The notes below the pieces were generated by a model. The model did not search any database. It had not been told where the DNA came from and saw nothing but the letters and a program-made list of their open reading frames with translations. Shown piece after piece: positions 7,255 through 14,112 of a stretch of DNA of 14,380 bases. Both the position numbers and the translations under genes were made by a program. How positions within the stretch are numbered: the first letter of the stretch is position 1; each line of letters begins with the position of its first letter. Source of the DNA: JAYVYM01 sp046593925 (GTDB lineage: Bacteria; Actinomycetota; Actinomycetes; Mycobacteriales; SCTD01). The stretch spans positions 1 through 14,380 of the forward strand of contig JBKJQN010000100.1 of the NCBI GenBank assembly GCA_046593925.1, written 5' to 3'.

Positions 7255-7497
7255 ATGGCCAAGCGCACGGTCGTCACCCTCATCGATGACATCGACGGAA
7301 GCCGGGCGGAGGAGACCGTGGTCTACGGCATCGACGGCGACGTCTACGCCATCGACCTCAACACCGTGAACGCCCAGGATCTTCGAGACGCCGTCGCGCC
7401 CTACCTGTCGGTGAGCCGGCGACTTGGCCGTCTAGAGACTGCCCAGCTGCGTCGTGGCGACGCCGACCGCGACGTCCCGCACCGCCCAGCCAAGTAG
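7255..7497 (+). CDS. lsr2: Lsr2-like protein truncated after the oligomerisation domain
   Basis: An 80-residue protein starting at ATG 7255 with GGGAG at 7242-7246. Residues 1-58 match the N-terminal dimerisation/oligomerisation domain of Lsr2, the actinobacterial H-NS-like xenogeneic silencer: MAKRTVVTLIDDIDGS, ETVVYGIDGDVYAIDLNT, then NAQDLRDAVAPYL. The normal C-terminal half, with the RGR AT-hook-like minor-groove reader, is missing. It is replaced by about 20 residues whose codons (7432-7497) lie antisense to the 3' end of the minus-strand gene at 7432-7767. This looks like a 3' deletion fused to new sequence. If made, it could oligomerise with full-length Lsr2 but not bind AT-rich DNA itself; that antagonist role is inference. 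It may equally be a pseudogene. Confidence 0.75.
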   Translation: MAKRTVVTLIDDIDGSRAEETVVYGIDGDVYAIDLNTVNAQDLRDAVAPYLSVSRRLGRLETAQLRRGDADRDVPHRPAK

Positions 7498-7767
7498 GGC
7501 GGCTGCTCGGCGCAACATCCCGGCCTTCTCCGGGTCCGGGACCTGCTCAGCCGTAGCAGCGAGAACAAGCGGGTACAGCGCTCCGGCGACACCTGAGCTC
7601 GTCCAATACGACGGCGTGGCCCGGTCCAGCCGCCGGACCGACTGGATGACCTGCTGGTCAGTCAGGCCTTGGACCTGGAAGGCCACCGGGAGTGCACCAC
7701 CCGGATCAAGCAGGTGCACCGCCGTGGCGAGCACCTGCATGTCCTGCGCGTGCTCTGGCGTCGTCAC
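7432..7767 (-). CDS. Unrecognised protein overlapping truncated lsr2
   Basis: I do not recognise this gene. From the GTG at 7767 it encodes 111 residues with a balanced, helix-rich composition: QVLATAVHLLDPGG, then GLTDQQVIQSVRRLDRATPS (which could be a recognition-helix-like segment), then GALYPLVLAATAEQ, and KAGMLRRAAALLGWAVRDVA. No signal peptide or clear membrane span is present. The frame is open upstream to 7911, but that part is arginine/glycine-rich and not protein-like, so the GTG is preferred although its ribosome site is weak. Its last 66 bases overlap the tail of the truncated lsr2 in the opposite orientation. A small helical DNA-binding or element-borne protein is one possibility, not supported by any firm motif. 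Confidence 0.45.
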   Translation of the reverse strand: MTTPEHAQDMQVLATAVHLLDPGGALPVAFQVQGLTDQQVIQSVRRLDRATPSYWTSSGVAGALYPLVLAATAEQVPDPEKAGMLRRAAALLGWAVRDVAVGVATTQLGSL

Positions 7768-8134
7768 GGCCCACGTGTGCCCTCGCCGTGCGCGGCCGGC
7801 CCGTCGTTCATCGTTTCCCGTGAGGTGCCGCTGCTCGACGCCATAGAGGCCCATGACAGGTTTCATCGGGCAGACGGCTGCACCGGGGCGCTGCTCAAGC
7901 CCAACACCCAACCCCAGGCGTGCGGTCCCCTCAGGACCTGCGACCTCGAGGAGGTTCGGTTGAGAGGTGCGCCGTCAGGGGCTTGCGCTGACAGGCTTGA
8001 TATCCAGCGAACCCCTTGCTTCAGGCAGCTTCCCCCGAGCCGGGATCCACCGTCCCGTGATTCTGTGGGGTCCTGCACGGGGCTGGAAGTGCGGCGTCCG
8101 CCGGTCTGACCCAGGTATTCCGGACTGGCCAGTC
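7768..8134. other. Stretch without a recognisable gene
   Basis: Open frames exist on both strands because of the GC content, but none has a plausible start, ribosome site or family signature. It must contain the promoter of the minus-strand gene at 7432-7767 if that gene is real. I see no strong hairpin or repeat in it. Confidence 0.5.
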
Positions 8135-8266
8135 ATGCCGGTGGCGAAGGTGGGCTTCCACCTCAAGCCGTCCGGCTTCTTCGACGGCAACCCCATGCTC
8201 GACCTGCCCGCCGAGGCGTCCGCGTGCCACGGCACTCCCACCTGCCACGACGGGACGGAGTCCTGA
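8135..8266 (+). pseudogene. Small reading frame coupled to permease remnant
   Basis: Forty-three residues from ATG 8135, including VAKVGFHLKPSGFFDGNPML and two late cysteines (ACHGTPTCHDGTES). The TGA stop shares its last A with the ATG of the permease frame (TGATG), an arrangement typical of translational coupling in operons. The peptide reads like a fragment of a larger soluble protein, but I do not recognise the family and upstream codons in frame give no more of it. It is either a real small protein or the tail of a deleted gene that preceded the permease. Confidence 0.35.
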
Positions 8267-8977
8267 TGACGGTCACCCTGGACGCCCCGCCTGCGCGCGG
8301 GCCGGCAGCCTCCTCGATGTGGCCGTTCGAGGTGCTGGCGCAGTCGGTCGCCGGCATCGCGCCGAGCGCCGTCATGGCCACCGGACCGGCGCTGGTCGCC
8401 CTCGGGGCCGGCCGCTCGGTTCCCTACTCCTACGCGGTGTCGACCGTCATCCTGCTGATGGTCGGCTGGTGCATCACGCGCCTCACCAAGCGGGACGGAG
8501 CCGGGACGCTGCTCTCCCACATCACGTCGGCGTTCGGTGTCTCGACCGGCTTCGTCGGGGCCGTCGGTCTCGCCTTCGGCTACCTGTTCATCGCCATCGG
8601 CTCGCTCGCCGGGGTCGCGCTGTACGTCGCGCCGCTGCTCACCGCGGTTGGCGTGCCGGGTGCGTCCGGCACGGAGGTCACGGTGCTCCTCGAGCTGCTG
8701 GCGATCGCGCTGGCCGGTGATGCTGCGCTGGCCGGTGATGCTGCGTCGACGCCGCGAGCCGGTCATCGCAGCCGCCGTCGTGGCTGGCCCCGCCGCCACC
8801 GGGATGTTGTATGTGCTCTTCAAGAGCGTCTACCCGGTCCAGGCCGCTCCCTACAACCTGCTGCCTCGGATCTTCCTCGGGGTTGTCGTCGCGGCCATCG
8901 CCTGGACGTTCGTCCTGGTCACCCGCGGCCGGTCCGCCACGGTCCCGGCGGTCTTGTCGTCGGAGGCCGCAGCCTGA
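8266..8977 (+). pseudogene. APC-superfamily amino-acid permease with internal deletion and frameshift
   Basis: From ATG 8266 the first 145 or so residues are the N-terminus of an APC transporter: VLAQSVAGIAPSAVMATGPA (TM1 region), then hydrophobic spans including YSYAVSTVILLMVGWCITRL, VGAVGLAFGYLFIAIGSLAG and VALYVAPLLTAVGV. Near 8700-8745 the frame becomes non-homologous. The true C-terminus continues in another frame: EPVIAAAVVAGPAATGMLYV, LFKSVYPVQAAPYNLLPRIF, GVVVAAIAWTFVLVTR, stop at 8977. The KSVYP...PYN..P motif is typical of the last helices in this family. About 230-300 residues of the usual 450-500 are missing, so the transporter is dead. An 18-base tandem duplication sits at the break. 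Proximity to the amidase suggests a former uptake role in the same pathway, by inference. Confidence 0.8.
8707..8742 (+). repeat. 18-base perfect tandem duplication at the permease break
   Basis: GCGCTGGCCGGTGATGCT occurs twice back to back (8707-8724 and 8725-8742). The unit keeps frame, so it did not itself cause the frameshift, but it lies precisely between the N- and C-terminal permease homologies. It probably arose with the deletion or by slippage next to it. Confidence 0.9.
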
Positions 8978-9072
8978 CCGCACGTCCAAGCCAGCAGCGG
9001 CTACCGGGGGGCCCGTCGGTCGCCGGTGGCCGCTGCTGTTTGCAGGCACCGTTCAGGTCGCCGGCACGTGGC

Positions 9073-9103
9073 GAGCACGGGCTTGATCATCAAGCCCGTG
9101 CTC
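9073..9103. terminator. Perfect 31-base palindrome, probable bidirectional terminator
   Basis: Arms of 15 bases (9073-9087, starting GAGCACGGGC, and 9089-9103) are exact reverse complements around a single central C. As RNA this gives a 14-pair stem with a three-base loop. It sits between two convergent units, 96 bases after the permease remnant and 170 bases beyond the end of the minus-strand GT20 gene. No T-run is present, as is usual for actinobacterial intrinsic terminators. An operator for a dimeric regulator is the alternative, less likely since no promoter faces it. Confidence 0.7.
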
Positions 9104-9196
9104 AGCCCAGAGGCGGCTCCCGCTAGGGAATGTCACGGCACCAGCGTCGGTCTCGAGGCGACCAGACTCGGCCAGGACGACACGCCGGCGCTGGCC

Positions 9197-9218
9197 TTCG
9201 GTGCACGTTCGGTGCACG
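9197..9218 (+). repeat. 11-base tandem duplication
   Basis: TTCGGTGCACG occurs twice in direct succession, each copy holding the palindrome GTGCAC. It lies in the short non-coding stretch past the end of the minus-strand GT20 gene. No function is evident; it is reported as sequence structure only. Confidence 0.6.
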
Positions 9219-9259
9219 CACGCAGGGCAAGCGTGGGCCGGTGGCGGTCGAGGCGCTGC

Positions 9260-10765
9260 TCAGGCTTCCGCGGCGATGCCGGCGAGGTCGGCGAGCTGCA
9301 CCCGCAGCCAGCGGCGCACGTCGTTGCGGCGCACCACGTCGGCGGCGTGCCGGCGCAGGTCGGCCCGCTCCTCGTGGGGCATCGTCAGCGCGCGGTACAG
9401 CACGTCCGCCTGCTGCGCGACGTCGAACGGGTACAGCGTCAGCGCGAACCTGCCGAGCTCGCCGTGCGCGCCGGTCGACTCCGACAGTGCGAGCACCATG
9501 TCGTGCTCGTTGACGACGACCGCCTCCTTCGCGACGAGGTTCATGCCGTCCGCGACCGCGTTGACGAGGAGCACGTCGCAGCGCCGGTACGCCGCGACGG
9601 CCAGCGGCAGGTCGGAGGCCAGGCGCAGGTCGACCGGCTGCCAGGAGCCGGTGCCGAACCGCGCGTTGATCCGTGCGGCGGCAGCGCCGATGTCGGTGAG
9701 GTAGGCGGCGTACTCGGCGACGTCCTGCCGGCTGGGCTGCAGCAGCGCCAGGAACACCACCTCGCCCTGCAGCTCGGGGTGCTCTTCGAGCATCAGCTCG
9801 TACGCCTCGAAGCCCCGCACGATGTTCTTGCTCGGGTCGGTGCGGTCGACCCGCAGCACCAGCGAGCCCTGCTCGGGCAGCTGCGCGAGGTACGCCTCGG
9901 CGGCCTCGCCTGCGGCCACTACCTCCAGGGCGGCCACGTCGATGCTGATCGGGTAGCTGCGGGCGCGCACCTGCCGGTCACCCAGCAGCACCGAGCCCTC
10001 CTCGAGGTCGACCTGCAGGCCGAGCAGCTCCTGCACGCAGAGCAGGAAGCTGCGCGCGTCCGCGCCGGTGTGGAAGCCGACGACGTCGCAGCCCAGCAGT
10101 CCGCGGAGCACCGCCTCGCGCATGGCCGGCGGGAGCACCCTCCAGGAGTCCGGGCCGGGCCACGGGATGTGCACGAAGTGGGAGATGAGGGCGTCGGGGC
10201 AACGCCGCCGGACGAGGTCGCCGACCAGGTAGAAGTGGTAGTCGTGCAGCATCACGGCGGCCCGGCCGTCGGCCTGCTCGACCTGCTCGACCACCGCCTC
10301 GGCGGCCAACCTGTTCGCCTCGACGTAGCCGTCCTCCCAGGCCGCGTGCTCCGCGCGGCCCAGCGTCGGGTCGTTCCCGAGCCCATACAGGCGGTGCTGC
10401 ACGAACCACAGCAGCGGGTTGGCGATCACGCCGTAGAACGGCTCGTGCACCTCCGCCGGCACCTCAACCAGGCGCAGCCGCACCGGCTGCTCGGCGGCCT
10501 CGTCAGCGCCGAGCACCCGCACCGGGTCGTCCAGCGCGACGCGCAGCACCTCCCCGCCGGCCTCCCGGGCGACCTCCGCGGCCTCACCTGGCGTCGCGAC
10601 ACATACCCAAACCGCCTGGGGCAGGTAGCTGGTGAGCCCGGTCAGGGCCGACACGAGCCCGCCGGCGCCGCGGGTGGCCGTGCGGCCGTCGTCGGTCGCG
10701 ACGAAGCTCACCGGGCCGCGGTGCGAAAGCAGGATGACGGGCAGGTCGAAGACGGGGGCGGTCAC
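9260..10765 (-). CDS. otsA: GT20 family, trehalose-6-phosphate synthase-like glycosyltransferase
   Basis: A 501-residue cytosolic enzyme of the OtsA family, which joins nucleotide-glucose and glucose-6-phosphate. Landmarks: SHRGPVS (14-20) and GGLVSAL (35-41) in the N-terminal loop, NPLLWFVQH (116-124), HDYHFYL (174-180; Asp equivalent to E. coli D130), HIPWP (199-203), RVDRTDPSKN (305-314; Arg and Lys equivalent to R262/K267) and DGMNLVAKE (406-414). Several are shifted from the E. coli wording (HIPFP, ERLDYSKG), as in many actinobacterial homologues. Glucosylglycerol-phosphate or pseudoglycosyl GT20 enzymes are therefore alternatives. The start is GTG 10765 with GGAAGG at 10775-10780 (minus strand). 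No OtsB phosphatase gene is in the window, so the product's dephosphorylation must be encoded elsewhere. It is divergent from the thiamine-binding protein gene. Confidence 0.85.
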   Translation of the reverse strand: MTAPVFDLPVILLSHRGPVSFVATDDGRTATRGAGGLVSALTGLTSYLPQAVWVCVATPGEAAEVAREAGGEVLRVALDDPVRVLGADEAAEQPVRLRLVEVPAEVHEPFYGVIANPLLWFVQHRLYGLGNDPTLGRAEHAAWEDGYVEANRLAAEAVVEQVEQADGRAAVMLHDYHFYLVGDLVRRRCPDALISHFVHIPWPGPDSWRVLPPAMREAVLRGLLGCDVVGFHTGADARSFLLCVQELLGLQVDLEEGSVLLGDRQVRARSYPISIDVAALEVVAAGEAAEAYLAQLPEQGSLVLRVDRTDPSKNIVRGFEAYELMLEEHPELQGEVVFLALLQPSRQDVAEYAAYLTDIGAAAARINARFGTGSWQPVDLRLASDLPLAVAAYRRCDVLLVNAVADGMNLVAKEAVVVNEHDMVLALSESTGAHGELGRFALTLYPFDVAQQADVLYRALTMPHEERADLRRHAADVVRRNDVRRWLRVQLADLAGIAAEA

Positions 10766-10923
10766 CCCGGGGAGCCTTCCCCACGCGCTCCGAGGCGACC
10801 CGCCGGCCCCGCGGACGCGATGTCATCTGCTCGAGGGGCCGTCACCAGGTCTCGTGGCCGCGCGCCCGTCACGGGTGAGCTCCCGCCTGCGAGGCAGCCC
10901 GACGGCCGTGACAGGCTCGCCGG

Positions 10924-11232
10924 GTGCTCATAGCGTTCAGCATCAGCCCGTCCGGGAGCGACGAGACCGGTGGGGTCTCCGAGGCGGTGGCCGACGCCGT
11001 CCGGGTGGTGCGCAGCTCCGGGCTGCCGCACGAGACCAACGCGATGTTCACCAACGTCGAGGGCGAGTGGGACGAGGTGATGGACGTCGTCAAGCGTGCG
11101 GTCGAGGCCGTCGCCGCACGGTCGCCCCGGACCTCGCTGGTGCTCAAGGCCGACATCCGGCCCGGGTACGAGGGTCAGCTGGCCGCCAAGGTCGCCCGCG
11201 TCGACAGCCTGCTCGACGACGGCGATGGGTGA
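10924..11232 (+). CDS. Thiamine-binding protein, MTH1187/YkoF-like (PF01910)
   Basis: A 102-residue single-domain ferredoxin-like-fold protein. The series MLIAFSISPSG, EAVADAVRVVRSSGLPHETN, AMFTNVEGEWDEVMDVVKRA and PRTSLVLKADIRPGYEG is the standard layout of the DUF77/MTH1187 family, in which strands carry the ISP, TxxEGEWDEV and LKxDIRPG motifs. Family members form tetramers and some bind thiamine or hydroxymethylpyrimidine. The physiological role in actinobacteria is unsettled. The start is the GTG at 10924; no Shine-Dalgarno sequence is visible, so a leaderless or weakly translated message is possible. From memory, this gene is often found beside trehalose (ots) genes in actinobacteria, which fits the divergent neighbour here. 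Confidence 0.88.
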   Translation: MLIAFSISPSGSDETGGVSEAVADAVRVVRSSGLPHETNAMFTNVEGEWDEVMDVVKRAVEAVAARSPRTSLVLKADIRPGYEGQLAAKVARVDSLLDDGDG

Positions 11233-11542
11233 GCCCGGCGCTTCGTGGGGCCGCACCGAACGGCGGCTCCTGTCCGAGCCGGCAGGGCTGCGGCGGCCCC
11301 TGATCGACCGGCCGGGGGACGGCCGACCGCGCTCGCGCACTGGCAGCGGCGGCGATCCGCGGCGACCGCCCAGCGCTTCAGGTCCCAGCGCACGTTGCCG
11401 CAGGGTCCCGGAGCAGGACCCGGCTGCTGGGTGGGAGAGGCGCCCGGCTGCAGCCGACGGTCGTCCGGCCCGGCCCGGCCCGGCCCGGCGGGGCCGGTCC
11501 GCAGCGGCGGAGCGGGAGCGTGACAGCTGTCGTCGTCCTCGG
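11233..11542. other. Non-coding or decayed stretch with CCGGC-rich repeats
   Basis: No credible gene. Around 11465-11489 the bases form repeated CGGCC pentamers (about five near-copies), a low-complexity GC block able to form several hairpins. That could help stop transcription coming from the thiamine-binding protein gene. On the minus strand one frame contains NVRWDLKRWAVAADRR, which looks protein-like but cannot be assigned. Confidence 0.5.
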
Positions 11543-11677
11543 TCAGGGCCCGGGCGCGGGCCTGTCGCAGCGGTAGGCGGACGCGGCGACCCGGGTGGAC
11601 GAGCCGATGAGCGGGTTGCCGTTGATGGTGTTCCAGGCGATGACGAGCCGGCTGGGGGGCATGTCCGCGAGCGGGAC
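11543..11677 (-). pseudogene. LysR-type regulator C-terminal fragment
   Basis: A 44-codon minus-strand frame bounded by TAG (11678-11680) and TGA (11543-11545) reads VPLADMPPSRLVIAWN, then NPLIGSSTRVAASAYR. This resembles the end of the LysR substrate-binding domain, where a P-L-x-D-M-P-x-S-x-L-V-x-A-W strand is followed by a short linker and the last helix (NPLI..F.R.A). No helix-turn-helix or other part of a regulator is found on either side. It is a leftover of a gene otherwise deleted. The assignment rests on a short motif and memory of the family. Confidence 0.5.
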
Positions 11678-12625
11678 CTAGGTGAGACCTGCAGGGACGG
11701 GGTGGGTGAGTGGTGAGCCCGATCGTGCGACCTACATAAAAGCCTGCAGGCACTCGTGGACGGTGCGCACCACGGGACGCCGCGTTCCTAAATCTGGGTG
11801 TCCGGACCAGTCGCCGTTCGTTCTCACGGGCAGTGACCACGAGTGGCCCGCCAACAGGCTGCTTGTCGGCAGGAAGGGTCGGTTCCTACAGCGCGCCCTG
11901 GACTTCGAGGCGGGGGGCTTGGGCCGCGGCAGCGCAAGCGCCGAAAGCGCGCGGGAGGCCTCAAGACCGTCCGTTTCCGCAGCGTCAGGTGGAGCTGCAG
12001 GCAGGGCGACCGGCTGGGGGTTGCGCGGTGCTGGTCGCCAGGGCGACGGGGTCGACCATGACGTGGTGCGCGGGGCGGCGGTGAGGCGGGTGGTCCGCGT
12101 GGGTGGGGCGGTACGGCTGGCAGGGTGTCAGCCCGGGTGCGGCTGGGGTCTCTCTGTCGCGTCGGTCGACCTACGGCACCACCCCGTGCCGGGGGCTGCA
12201 GGCGCGGTCGGCTGCGTCTCGCCCGAAGCGACGGTGAGGCCCTGCAGGCCCCAAGATCCGGCCGAGCTCTGGGTCTACCCCGCGGCTGCGGAGCGGCTCG
12301 CTCGCGCTGGCTCACAGGTCACAGGCGCCCCCGGCGGGCCGCTCCGATCCGATGATGCAAACGCTCACCGATGTCCTCGAGCGGCCCACCGCCCTACCGA
12401 GATGCCCGACGCCGCCGGCCAGGGCGCCGCCTCACCGCTGCCGTCGGGGTCGGACTCCACGCGCACTGGGCCGGGCCACCCGCGAGATGGTGTCCTGCGG
12501 GGGCGACATTCCGCCCCTCTGAGGACGTCGTCGCGTACCGCCGGATCCGGAGCTCTACGACGGCCTGCACGACTACACCGACCCGCTCTTCGTCGCCCCG
12601 CAGGCTCGTCCCGACGGGATGAGGG
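11678..12625. other. About 950 bases without a recognisable gene
   Basis: Long open frames exist on both strands, but their translations are rich in Arg, Gly, Pro and Ser. They lack domain-like segments, and the longest plus-strand one runs antisense into pxpC. Near the right end, plus-strand codons 12541-12633 read DPELYDGLHDYTDPLFVAPQ and onward to TGA, which looks like a real protein C-terminus facing pxpC and overlapping its end by eight bases; a stop at 12520-12522 cuts it off upstream. Around 11735-11800 the sequence is less GC-rich than its surroundings. I read the stretch as gene debris. Confidence 0.5.
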
Positions 12626-13495
12626 CTACGTGACCAGCGGGTCGCGACGCGGGCCGGTCCGCAGCAGGAGCCGCTGTCCCGGCCGCAGCTGGGCGCACCG
12701 GTCGACGTCGACGTCGTCGACGTAGCCGATCACGGGGTAGCCGCCCGTCACCGGGTGGTCGGCCAGGAACAGGACCGGCTGGCCGGAGGCGGGCACCTGC
12801 AGGGCTCCGCGGAGCAGGCCCTCGCTGGGCAGCTCGTCGGTGCGGTCTCGTGCAAGCGGATCGCCCTCGAGTCGCAACCCGACCCGGTTGCTGTCGGTGG
12901 TGACCGTCCAGGGCTGACCGACCAGTGAGCCCCACGCCTCGTCGGGGAACCAGTCCCGGCGTGGCCCGGGCGTCACCCGCACCGTCACGTCGCCGGCCTC
13001 GGGGTCGGCCACGGCGGCGAAATCGACTCCGGGCATCGGCTGCTCGGAGGTGCCCACGACGAGGGTGGTGCCGGGCGTCACGACATCCGGCCCGAGTCCG
13101 CTAAGGACGTCGGTCGCGCACGACCCGAGCACCGGCTCGACGGCGAACCCGCCGCGCACCGCGAGATAGGTGCGCAGACCGCTGGCCGGCGGGCCAAGCT
13201 CCAGCACCTGCCCGGACCGCAGGGTGGTGGGGGCGTTGTGCTGTCCGGAGCCCGCGCACCGGGCCCCGGTGGTCACGACGACGATGTCGCCGTCGGACCG
13301 CAGCCGCAGGCCGCCGTACGTCACCTCGAGCGCAGGGGCATCGTCGGCGTTGCCGACCAGCCGGTTCGCCAGCCGGTACGACGCCAGGTCGCAGGCACCG
13401 GAGCGGCTGACCCCGAGCGCGGCCCGGCCGGGTCGTCCGGAGTCCTGCACCGTGGTGAGCAGGCCCGCCGCCAGCACCGTCACCGTGGTGGTCAC
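12626..13495 (-). CDS. pxpC: 5-oxoprolinase subunit PxpC (KipA, biotin-dependent carboxylase-like)
   Basis: A 289-residue subunit of the ATP-dependent 5-oxoprolinase that opens 5-oxoproline (pyroglutamate) to glutamate. Signature segments are present at both ends: LLTTVQDSGRPGRAALGVSR and GACDLASYRLANRLVGN near the start, and SEGLLRGALQVPASGQPVLF and LADHPVTGGYPVIGYV near the end. Length is normal for the family (about 290-330). The start is the GTG at 13495, which overlaps the pxpB stop as GTGA (13492-13495). The frame is open further upstream, but only as a shadow of pxpB. It is the last gene of the operon. Its stop meets unassigned plus-strand sequence with no clear terminator hairpin. Confidence 0.92.
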   Translation of the reverse strand: MTTTVTVLAAGLLTTVQDSGRPGRAALGVSRSGACDLASYRLANRLVGNADDAPALEVTYGGLRLRSDGDIVVVTTGARCAGSGQHNAPTTLRSGQVLELGPPASGLRTYLAVRGGFAVEPVLGSCATDVLSGLGPDVVTPGTTLVVGTSEQPMPGVDFAAVADPEAGDVTVRVTPGPRRDWFPDEAWGSLVGQPWTVTTDSNRVGLRLEGDPLARDRTDELPSEGLLRGALQVPASGQPVLFLADHPVTGGYPVIGYVDDVDVDRCAQLRPGQRLLLRTGPRRDPLVT

Positions 13496-14112
13496 GGTGC
13501 CGCCGCCTCGTCGACGAAGCGGACCCGCACCCCGGGGCGCAGGACCGCTGGTGCCTCCCGGGCGGGGTCGAACATGGTCCGGAGCGTCCGGCCGAGCAGC
13601 TGCCAGCCGCCGGGCGACTCGCGAGGGTAGACGCCGCTGAACTCGCCCGCCAGCGCCACGGCGCCGGGCGGCACCTTCGTGCGGGGAGTCGATCGGCGAG
13701 GGACCGGAGTCGTCCACGTCGGCGACGTGAGGTAGCCGAAGCCGGGGATGAACCCGCAGAAGGCCACGGTCCATTCGGCGGCCGTGTGGCGGCGGACGAG
13801 CTCGACCGTGTCGCATCCGAGCAGCGCCGCCGCTTCCTCGAGGTCCTCGCCGTCATAGGTCACGGGCACCTCGACGAGCTCACCCCGGGCCCGCTGGTCC
13901 TGCCGTGGTGTCGTCGAGCGGACCGCCCGCTCGACGGCGGCGAGGGAAGCCACCGCCGGGTCGGTGACGAGCAGCAGGGTGCGCGCCGCCGGGACGATGT
14001 CGACCAGGCCCGCCGGCGGGTCACCGATGAGCGCTGCGTAGAGCGCGACCACCTCGTCGAGGTCGTCGACCTCAACCAGCATCGCGGTCGAGCCGCTCGG
14101 GAGGATGCGCAT
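13492..14112 (-). CDS. pxpB: 5-oxoprolinase subunit PxpB (KipI)
   Basis: A 206-residue subunit that pairs with PxpC. Hallmarks: EVPVTYDGEDLEEAA (81-95), FCGFIPGFGYLTS (118-130) and PRRSTPRTKVPPGAVALAGE (138-157), leading into FSGVYPRESPGGWQLLGRT (158-176). The length is typical. The Bacillus homologue KipI also inhibits the sporulation kinase KinA, but with all three Pxp genes together metabolism is the safer reading. The start is the ATG at 14112, which shares one base with the pxpA stop (TGATG), so the operon is translationally coupled in the order A-B-C. Confidence 0.93.
   Translation of the reverse strand: MRILPSGSTAMLVEVDDLDEVVALYAALIGDPPAGLVDIVPAARTLLLVTDPAVASLAAVERAVRSTTPRQDQRARGELVEVPVTYDGEDLEEAAALLGCDTVELVRRHTAAEWTVAFCGFIPGFGYLTSPTWTTPVPRRSTPRTKVPPGAVALAGEFSGVYPRESPGGWQLLGRTLRTMFDPAREAPAVLRPGVRVRFVDEAAAP

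Noticed and set aside
9026..10933. 635-codon open frame on the plus strand
   Set aside because: Shadow of the GT20 gene, which has clear family motifs on the other strand; no start signal or domain here.
11461..11495. CGGCC repeats as a CRISPR-like or regulatory array
   Set aside because: Units are five bases with no spacers; a simple low-complexity GC tract explains them.
11682..12725. 347-codon plus-strand open frame
   Set aside because: Low-complexity Arg/Gly/Ser/Pro translation, no ribosome site, and its 3' end is antisense to pxpC.
13496..13816. Upstream extension of pxpC
   Set aside because: It lies wholly inside pxpB in another frame; GTG 13495 with GTGA overlap is the natural start.
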